DNA from: Xenorhabdus japonica
GTDB lineage: Bacteria > Pseudomonadota > Gammaproteobacteria > Enterobacterales > Enterobacteriaceae
NCBI RefSeq assembly: GCF_900115195.1
Contig: NZ_FOVO01000012.1
Span: 21,963 to 85,962 of the forward strand
Reading direction: 5' to 3'
Length of the DNA: 64,000 bases
Shown: in pieces, positions 27,107 through 36,900 of the stretch
How positions within the stretch are numbered: position 1 is the first letter of the stretch
Layout: every line of letters begins with the position of its first letter
Translations under genes and position numbers: made by a program
Notes under the pieces: model-generated
Told to the model about the DNA's origin: nothing
The model's database searches: none
What the model saw: only the letters and a program-made list of their open reading frames with translations

Positions 27107-27861
27107 TTCGATTTGAGGATAAGGTTGTCATTATTACTGGCGCAGGCAGCGGCATTGGCGAAGCTACAGCAAAGCGTTTTTCACAAGAGGGAGCCATTGT
27201 TATATTGGCTGGGCGAGATACCGATAAGCTTAACCGTGTATTCAGTGAATTGTCATCGAATAAAGCGTTGGTGATTCAAACAGATGTAATAAACCGTGAG
27301 TCGGCCAAACACATGGTTGATGAGACGATCAGACATTTTGGCCGGATAGATATTCTGGTTAATAACGCAGGTGTATATGCGATTGGCGATTTATTGAGTG
27401 TTTCGCAGGAAGAAGGTAATGATGTTCTGGCTACTAATCTTAATGGTGTACTCAATTGTAGTTATTTTGCGTTGCCGCATTTAATCGAAAGTAAAGGATG
27501 TATTGTTAATAATGCCTCCGTATCAGGGTTAGGGGCCGATTGGGGAAGTGTTCATTATTGTGCGGCAAAAGGCGCAGTGGTTAACTTAACCCGTGCCATG
27601 GCGTTGGATCATGGAGCACAAGGTGTTCGTGTCAATGCGGTGTGCCCAAGTTTAGTGATGACACCTATGACTGCACGTTTTGACGATGAAACTCTGCAAC
27701 ATTTTAATAACCGCATTCCGTTAAAAAGAGCGGGTCAACCTTCCGACGTCGCAGCAGCCATTGCATTTTTGGCCAGTGATGATGCCAGTTTCATTAATGG
27801 TGTGAACCTGCCGATAGATGGTGGGGTAACCGCATCCAGTGGTCAGCCTAATTTTAATTGA
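27103..27861 (+). CDS. SDR family NAD(P)-dependent oxidoreductase
   Basis: A classical short-chain dehydrogenase of 252 residues. The nucleotide-binding motif is TGAGSGIG from residue 12; the NNAG motif is seen in ILVNNAGVY; the catalytic Ser139 (NNASVSG), Tyr152 and Lys156 (YCAAK) are all in place; DGGVTAS closes the C-terminus. It should oxidise or reduce an alcohol/ketone on an unknown substrate. The protein is convergent with the NRPS gene, and both end at the strong hairpin at 27903-27938. It may act on the NRPS product or on a precursor, but the sequence alone does not show this. Confidence 0.9.
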   Translation: MIRFEDKVVIITGAGSGIGEATAKRFSQEGAIVILAGRDTDKLNRVFSELSSNKALVIQTDVINRESAKHMVDETIRHFGRIDILVNNAGVYAIGDLLSVSQEEGNDVLATNLNGVLNCSYFALPHLIESKGCIVNNASVSGLGADWGSVHYCAAKGAVVNLTRAMALDHGAQGVRVNAVCPSLVMTPMTARFDDETLQHFNNRIPLKRAGQPSDVAAAIAFLASDDASFINGVNLPIDGGVTASSGQPNFN

Positions 27862-27902
27862 ACAAATTTAATTGAAGATATTGCCTATTGAATAAATGAT
27901 CG

Positions 27903-27938
27903 AAAAAGCGGCTCCACTATCCTTGGAGCCGCTTTTTT
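27903..27938. terminator. Bidirectional terminator between SDR and NRPS genes
   Basis: AAAAAGCGGCTCC, 9-base loop, GGAGCCGCTTTTTT: a 12-13 bp GC-rich stem with an A-run on the left and a T-run on the right. It can stop the SDR transcript (plus) and the NRPS transcript (minus), 5 bases after the NRPS stop. Confidence 0.9.
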
Positions 27939-27942
27939 CCGG

Positions 27943-30900
27943 TTAACGGTTTGAATTATTCGATACGGTTGAGTGACTTAGGTTTGTTGTCTTAGCCAGT
28001 TCACATACCTTAGCCAGTTTACATAGTATGGGATGTGTGAATAGTGTTATCAATGGAATTTCCATGCCTTGCTCACGCATACGTGCCAAGAATTGTATCG
28101 CTATTAGCGAATGTCCTCCCAATGCGAAGAAATTGTCATGGCGGCCGACCTGTTCCAGTTTTAACAATTTCTGCCAGATCTGGGCCAGTGCTTTTTCCAC
28201 ATCACCGATGGGGGCTTCATAGCCAGAGGTTACAGCGGCAGGTTGCTCAGATGCTGGCAGTGCTTGATGATCGTATTTACCATCAGGAGCTAATATTAAC
28301 GTATCTTGTAGGTAGTCGGCCTGCGTGTTTTTGAAATCGGCTAATAGCTGTTGGCGTTCGGCGGCAGACATAATGGGTATGTCCATGATTGGCTGTTGAG
28401 GTTGATTTTCCAGCGCCTCAACCAGACTTGCCAAAGCAGTAGTCATATAACCTATCAGACGTGACGGATCAATTCCTGACACAGCTTGGGCAGACAACAG
28501 AAAGCTTTTGCCCAAATTATCTACAGCCAAATAAAGGGGATAGTTAGTCCTCTCCTGTCCTGTGACCAGACGTATGCCTTCCCATCCGGTATTGGTCGTA
28601 TTCGATTGGCCTTGTTTCGATTGGCTGTGGCGATAGTTAAGGAGTGCATTGAAGAGCGGCAAGGGAGGTGTGACTCCGCTACAGCGTTGAGCCAGTGCCA
28701 GAGGAGCCTGCTCGTGCTCAAGTAATCGCGCCAGACTGCGGTAGGCCGTTTGCACGGTTGCCTGTACGCTATTTCCGGCAAGCCGGAATCGCACAGGAAG
28801 GGTATTAATAAACAATCCCAGAATCCGCTCGATATCGGCACTTTCCTGCATACGTCCCAGTAAAACTGTCCCGAAGACAACATCATTGCGCCCACTTATT
28901 TTTGCCAGAACTTGTGCCCATGCGACATGGAACAGTGCTCCGGGGCTGACGCCCTGATGGCTTGCCTGTTTGCGGATACTTCTGGACAATGCTGCATTAA
29001 GTGGCTTGATAACCTCAGTTATCTGTCTATCTCCACTGTAGACATCCAGTATTCCGAAAGGGGCGGTCGGTGTGTCCACGTCGGCGAGCATCTCACGGAA
29101 AAAGGCTTCGTGGTCTGATATTGGTGCACGCAATGACTGGGCAATAAAGTGACGATAAGGCAGTGCAGGAGGCAATTGCCCGGTACGCTGGTGCAAAAGC
29201 TCGTTGATTTCAGTAATGATAAGACCCAGCGACATATGATCATTAAGTATATGGTGACAGCAGAAGGCCAGTAACCATTCACCTTGATGCGGATCATAGG
29301 CGATATCGGCGGAGAATAATGGTGCCTGACTTATATCAAGACGGTGCCGGTATGGATCTGTATGCGCCAGTAATTGAGATGGTACGCTCTTATCGCTGTC
29401 TGGCACAAAGGTGTTGATGCGCAGGGAAGCCTGATGCCAGACAACTTGTACTGGCTGTGTTAAGCCTTTCCAGCAAATGGCAGTGCGCAGAATATCATGG
29501 CGGTTAATGATCTGTTGCAAGGCCGCCAGAAAAGCATCAAGGCGATCGCGGGTGTCGAAAGCAAACAAGGTATGCAACAGATAAACGTCTCCTTGTGTTT
29601 GCAGCAGATGGTGGAATAGCATTCCTTCCTGTAATGGTGCGAGTGGGTAGATATCCTGAATATTGGTGACACCATCAGGAAGGGTAGCGGCGATAGTATC
29701 AATTTCGTGTTGTGTCAGAGAAACCAGCGGCAGCATATCGGGAGTGATGGCGGTACAGCCATCAGGAATGAGATTGGGCGGTACGGTATACGTAGTTGCA
29801 TTCTCTTCGGCTACCTGCATTACTTTTGCCATCTCAGCCAGTATTGGTGCGGAGAATACTGTACGAATATCAAGACTCCAGCCTAGGTTACGAAGTCGTT
29901 CAATCAGGCTGATTACCATCAGCGAATGACCGCCCAGCTCAAAGAAATTATCATAACGACCCACTTTTTCCAGCTCTAATAATGTTTGCCAGATTTCAGC
30001 CAGCGCGATTTCTCTGTCACCGAGCGGCGCTTCATAAACGCGGGTCACGATTGACGCTTGATCCGGCATCGGCAGTGCCTGACGGTCGAGCTTGCCATTT
30101 GGTGCGAGTGGGAACGCATCCAGTGTCACAAATGCGCTGGGTAGCATATATTCGGCAAGATGCTGTGCGAGTTGTTGTCGCAGTTCCGCTGGCACGAGCT
30201 CTGTATTGGGTTCTGCGATCAGATAAGCAATAAGACGCTTATCGCCCCCTGTTTTTTCATAAGAAGCATCCTCGTGGGCAAGTACGATAGCCTCTCGCAC
30301 ACCGTAGCATTGCATCAATCTGGTTTCAATTTCTCCTAGTTCGATACGGAAGCCGCGTAGCTTGACCTGAAAATCATTGCGACCAAGGTACTCAATATTG
30401 CCGTCAGATCGCCAGCGAGCCAAGTCGCCGGTTTTATACATGAGCGCGTTGGGGTGTTCGCTGAATGGATCAACGACAAATTTCTCCGTTGTCAGTTCTG
30501 GTTGGTTTGAATAACCACGGGCGACACCCATACCACCGATATAGATTTCGCCGCTTACGCCAATAGGAACCGGCTGACCGAGTGCATCCAAAATATAGAT
30601 ACGTGTATTGGACAGTGGCCGACCAATCGGGATGTTGTTGGTGATAGATGGAAGATGTTTGTCATCTATCATCATCTTGCTATCTATCATCATAGCTGTG
30701 GCAGTGACGGTGATCTCAGTGGGGCCATAGGCGTTGAACCAGCGGCAGGGTTGTATTTCTGGGCACGACAGCCAGTCCATTAAATAGCGGGGTTCTACTT
30801 TATCACCCCCAACAATAACGGTGCGTAGGCAGGGGCTGAAACCGCTGCGTCCTGCCCTTATTTCTTGCACCCAATGGTGCCAGAAGGCGGTCGGTATATT

Positions 30901-33900
30901 TATAATAGTCACTTTTTGTTCACGTAAAAAATCAACAAAAGTGATATTTGGTATCTTGATATGAGGTGGACGCAGAACCAGTGTGGCACCCGATGCCAGA
31001 GTAGGGAAAATATCCGACACCGAAATATCAAACGCGACGGTGACAAATTGCAGTATCCGATCGCCCAATTGGGGTTCACTGATCTGAAACTGGGCATGGA
31101 TGAGGCTCACGACATTGTGATGTTCCAGCATGACACCTTTTGGATGTCCGGTTGAGCCAGAAGTATAAATAATATAGGCCAAATGGTGTGGCTGTAGTCC
31201 TATTTGTTCGCTGTCCGGATTATGCGCAGGCTGTTTTTTTATGTGGTTTTGATGAGTTTCATCGTCCAACAACCAGATAGGAATGTCTTGTATGGGTAAG
31301 CGTGTCTGCAAGTGTTTCTGAGTCAGCAGTATTACGGGTTTGCAGTCGGATAACTGATAAACCAGTCGTTCGGTAGGATATTCTGGATCGAGCGGGATGT
31401 AACCGGCACCTGCTTTTAAGATCCCAAACAGGCCGATGATCATGTCTAAACCCCGTTCAACATGAATTGCCACACGATCATCAGGGCGCACACCAAAAGC
31501 AATCAAGCTATGTGCCAGTTGATTGGCGCGTTGGTTCAAATTGTGATAACTCAAAGATTGCTCTTCAAAAACGACCGCAGTGACATCCGGCGTACGTTGC
31601 GCTTGCGATTCGAACAATTGATGTATCAGCGTATCTTGCGGGATATCTGTTGGAGTGGGGTTGAATTCCACCAACAATTGTTGTCGCTGCGAAGCTGATA
31701 ATATTGGCAGACGAGCAATGGTTTGTGTCTCATCGGTTGTCATGGCAGTCAGCACATTAGTGAGATAACCCACCATGCGCTCGACTGTCGTCCGATCAAA
31801 TAGACTTGATGCATATTCCAGATAACCATTGAGTCCATCCATAGTTTCGGTCAGTGACAGTGTCAGGTCAAAGTATGCACTGTGATGTGGCTGCTCCACC
31901 AAGGAGACAGCTAAACCAGATAATTCAAGGTGTTGGGGAGCGGTATTGTTGAGAGCCAGCATGACCTGAAAGATCGGGCTGTAACTCAGGCTGCGCTCAG
32001 GTTGCAGGATTTCCACCAATTGTTCAAAAGGCAGGTCTTGATGTGCATAGGCCGCCAGTGCCCGTTCACGGACGTGGTCAAGCAGATCTGTTACGGAGTT
32101 GCCTGGCTCCAATTCAACACGTAAAGGCAGGGTATTGACGAAAAAGCCGATCAGCCCCTCAAGTTCACTCTGTGAACGGTTGGCGACGGGCGTACCAATG
32201 ACGATATCATTCTGTCCGCTCAGGCGGGCAAGCACGATCCCCCAAGCTGCCAGCAAGGTCATAAATAACGTCGTATTCTGACGTTGTCCCAGTGCCTTAA
32301 GAGCAGACAATAAGTCTGCATTCAGGTGAATGGGCACGAGATCGCCTGAGTAACTTTGCTCTGGTGGACGAGAGTAGTCGGTGGGGAGAGCCAGCAATGT
32401 CGGTGCGTTCTGAAGCTGATTTTGCCAAAAATCCTGTTGTGCAGTGAGGATCTCTCCTTGTAGCCATTTTTGTTGCCAGACAGCATAGTCGGCGTATTGG
32501 ATGGGGAGGAGCGGTAAAGGCGCCATATTTTCCCCCAGTGCAGCACGATAGAGTGCGCTCAGCTCGCGGAGCAATATGCCCATCGACCAACCATCGGTGA
32601 TGATATGATGCTGAGTGAGGATCAGAATATGCTCTTCATCAGACAGTTGCAGCAATTGGCCTCGAATCATTGGCTCATTGGCAAAATCAAATGGGGTTTG
32701 TGTTTCGAGTTTCACCAACTCGTTAATACGGATTATGCGCGAAGTTTCGTCTAATCTGCGCAAATCCTGATAGGTCAGAAAAAAATCAGTATCTGCGCTA
32801 TCGATATGTTGGTAAGGCTGTTCATCAATCAGAACAAAACGAGTGCGCAAACTTTCATGTCGGCTGACGAGACGGTCAAGCGCAGCCGTAAACGCAGCAT
32901 GATTGAGATGCCCGCTGAGATGCCGAACTATCGGGATTTGATAGGCCAGATTGGCTTCTGTATTGAGGCGGGTGAGGAACCACATGCGTTGTTGAGAGAA
33001 GGAGAGTGGCAGTGGTTGGCTGCGATCGGTAGCCGGAATAACAATTTGGGTTGCCACAGGTGTGTCGGTGAGTTTAGTAGCCAAGTCAGTAAGGACAGGG
33101 TGAGCAAAGAGTTGCTGCAAATGCAATTCCCGCGCCAGTGTCTGGCGTATTCGTGTGGCAAGTTGGATTGCAAGCAGGGAATGACCACCGAGTTCAAAGA
33201 AATGATCATGACGGCCAACTTGTTCCAATTTCAACAGTTCTTGCCAAATTTCGGCCAGCCCCGTTTCCATGTCTCCGATGGGCGCTTCATAATTGCGGGT
33301 TACCAGTGCCGTATGGTCTGGTATTGGCAGTGCCTGACGGTTGAGTTTGCCATTGGATGTCAATGGAAAGGCATCAAGCGTCACAAAGGCACTGGGCAAC
33401 ATATAGTCGGCAAGGTGTTGTGCCAGTTGCTGGCGCAGTTCTGCCGATATCAGTGTTGTATTCGGTTCGGCAAGCAGATAAGCAACTAAACGCTTTTCGC
33501 CCCCTGTTTTTTCATAAGAAGCATCCTCACGGGCAATCACAACTGCCTCGCGTACATTGTGACATTGCACAAGTCTGGCTTCGATTTCGCCGAGTTCAAT
33601 ACGGAAGCCGCGTAGCTTGACCTGAAAATCATTACGACCAAGGTATTCAATATTACCGTCAGGCAACCAGCGAGCCAGATCGCCACTTTTGTATAATCGG
33701 GCATCAGGATCTGTAGAAAAAGGATCAGAAAGAAAGTGTTCTGCGGTTAGCTCTGGAAGGTTCAGATAACCGCGGGCGACACCGATTCCGCCAATGTAAA
33801 GCTCACCTGTAACACCTATTGGAACAGGTTTTCCGTGGTTATCGAGAAGGTAAATCTGGGTATTGGCGATGGGTTTCCCTATGGGGACTTGCCCGATATA

Positions 33901-36900
33901 CCGATCCGGTACACATCGCCAGGCAGTGACATGAATCGCTGCTTCAGTAGGGCCATATAAGTTATGCAATTGACAGTGGGCAAAATGGGACAGACATTTC
34001 TGTTGCAAGGTATATGGAAACGCTTCGCCACTGCATAAGATGTGACGCAGGGAAGAGCAGCGTCCGGCGGGAATAGCATCAAGAAATAGTTGTAGCATGG
34101 CAGGTACAAAGTGGATGATAGTAATCCTGCGCTTTTCTATCTCGGACAATAAATAGTGTGGATCTTTATGACCATCGGGGCGAGCCAAAATTAATTGTGC
34201 GCCAAACATCAGGGGCGGGAATAGCTCCCAAACGGAAACATCAAAACTGAACGGTGTTTTCTGCAAGACACGATCCTGCGGGGTTAATTGATAAGTCTCC
34301 TGTGCCCAGAGTAAACAATTCACGACACTGCGGTGCTCATTCATTACCCCTTTGGGCAAACCCGTCGAACCAGAGGTATAAATCACATAAGCCAAATGGC
34401 GTAAGGTCAGGCCAAGAGCCTGGGGGGCTGGGTTGTTGGTTGGCATGTCCGCAGTAAGGGAGGCAAGATTGTCGAGATCTACAATAGGTATGGTGCTGAT
34501 CGGCTGCTTGAGTAACGTTGTTTGGGTAAGCAAGGCAACAGGAGCGGCATCCTCAAGTATATAGGCCAGTCGTTCGGCAGGATAGCTTGGATCGAGTGGA
34601 ACATAGGCACCGCCGGCCTTAAGGATAGCGAGTAATCCCACCATCATGACAGGACTACGTTCAGAACAAATCGCTACCCGATCATCCGGGCGGACACCTA
34701 AGGCAATCAGATAATACGCTAAACGATTGGCTTGACGGTTCAGCTTATCGTAGCTCAGCAATTGCTCTTCAAAGACGACTGCCATTGCATCGGGATTATG
34801 CTGTGCTTGCTTTTCAAATAATTGGTGAATAAACACGTCTTGCGGGAAATCAACCGCTGTATTTTGAGAAGATTGAATCGTGTTGAAATCCACCTGCAAC
34901 TGTTGACGTTCCCTAACAGACAAAATAGAAATATCCAGAATTGGCTGGTGGGGTGAGGTTCCCAGCGCTTCGACCAACCCTGTCAGGGCCGTGGTCATAT
35001 AGTCAATCAGACGAGTCGGTTCGATGTCTGATACGGTTTGAGCAACCAAACTAAATCCATCTCCCCAATCATCTACAAACAAACCGATGGGATAATTACT
35101 TCTCTCTTCTTGCATCAACAGGCGTATGCCTTCCCATTTAGCAAAGGTGGTATCCGATTGACTATGACGATAGTTGAGTAGCGTGTTGAAGAGCGGCAAA
35201 GGTGGTATCACGCTACTACAATGCTGCGCCTGTGTCAGTGTTGCCTGTTCGTGCTCCAGTAACCTCATCAAACTGAGGTAGGTCTCTTGAACGGTTGTCT
35301 GCGCGCTATTACCCGTAAGCTTGATCCGAATGGGTAAGGTATTAATAAGCAGCCCCATAATTTGCTCGATACCAGCGCTACCCTGCATACGTCCCAGTAA
35401 TACCGTACCGAAGACCACATCATCACGCCCACTTACTTTTGCCAGCACCAGAGCCAAAGCAACATGAAACAATATACTGGAGCTGACACCCTGACGTCGG
35501 GCTTGTGTGCGGATAGCTTTGGCAAGTAGCGCATCAAGAGGCTGTTTGGACTCCGATATCGGCCTATCCCCACTGTGAATATCCAGTATCCTGAAAGGAG
35601 CCATCGGTGCATCTACATCAGAGAACTCTGTACGGAAATAGGCTTCGTGAGCTGAAGTCGGCACATACAGGGATTGGGCGACAAAGTTACGGTAAGGTAA
35701 TACTGGGGGTAACTTTTCAGAAGGTTGGTTGTCAGGATGCCCACTTTCAGTATGGCTACGCAATGTATGGCTACGCAATAATGCATCGATTTCATCAATG
35801 ATACGTTCCAGTGTCATATGATCACAGATTAAATGATGGAGACACAAAGCCAGCAACCACTGACCCTGATGCGGATCATAGGCAATGTCGGCAGAGAATA
35901 GCGGTGCCTGACTCACATCAAGGCGGTACTGATGGGGATCAGTATGTGATAGTAATTGAGAAGGGATATCTTGTTCGCTATTCGGTAAAAACGTATTAAT
36001 GTTCAAAGAAGCCTGCCGCCAGACGACTTGTACCGGCTGTGCCAGCTCCTGCCAGTAAATTGAAGTGTGCAGAATATCGTGACGGTTAATGATCAGTTGT
36101 AAGGCAGCCAGAAAGGTATCGAGCTGCTCGCGGGTGTCGAAGGCAAGCAAGTTGCGTAACAGATAAGTATCCCCCTGTTTCTGTAACAGATAATGGAACA
36201 AAATTCCTTCCTGTAATGGCGAAAGCGGATAGATATCTTGGATATTGGCCGCACCACCAGGAATGGCGGCGGCAATGGCATCAATCTCGTGCTGGGATAG
36301 GGAAACTAAAGTCAACATGTCGGGTGTTATAGCAGTACAGCCGTCAGGGATGAGATTGGGCGGCACTGTGAACGTTGCCGCATGTTCTTGCTCCGCATTT
36401 CCTTGAGCTGTATTCTTCTGAGCCGACAGTATCGCCTTTGCCATCTCGTGCAGTACTGGCTTGGTGAATACAATTCGGATATCAAGAATCCACCCCAAAT
36501 CGCGCAGTTTTTCGATCAGGCTAACGGCTATCAACGAATGTCCGCCAAGCTCAAAAAAGTGGTCGTAGCGGCTGACACATTTCACTCCAAGTAACATTTG
36601 CCAAATTTGGCTCAGGGTGATTTCTGCTTCTCCTATAGGGGCTTGGTAACTACGTGTGACGATTGCAGTATGATCTGGTTTAGGGAGTGCCTGACGATCG
36701 AGTTTGCCATTGGGTGTCAGCGGGAAGTCGTGGAGTATCACAAAGGCACTGGGTATCATGTATTCTGCAAGATGTTGCGCAAGCTGTTGCCGCAATGTCA
36801 TTGGCTCCAGCTCAACATTTGCCTCAGGCAGCAGGTAGGCAACCAGATGCTTTTGAGCCGATCCGCTGTCATGGGACAGGTTTTCACCGGAAAGATTTTC

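Noticed and set aside
32806..33489. 227-residue open frame on the plus strand inside the NRPS gene
   Set aside because: Antisense to conserved C3/T2/A2 sequence; no family features. Many such shadows exist along the NRPS.
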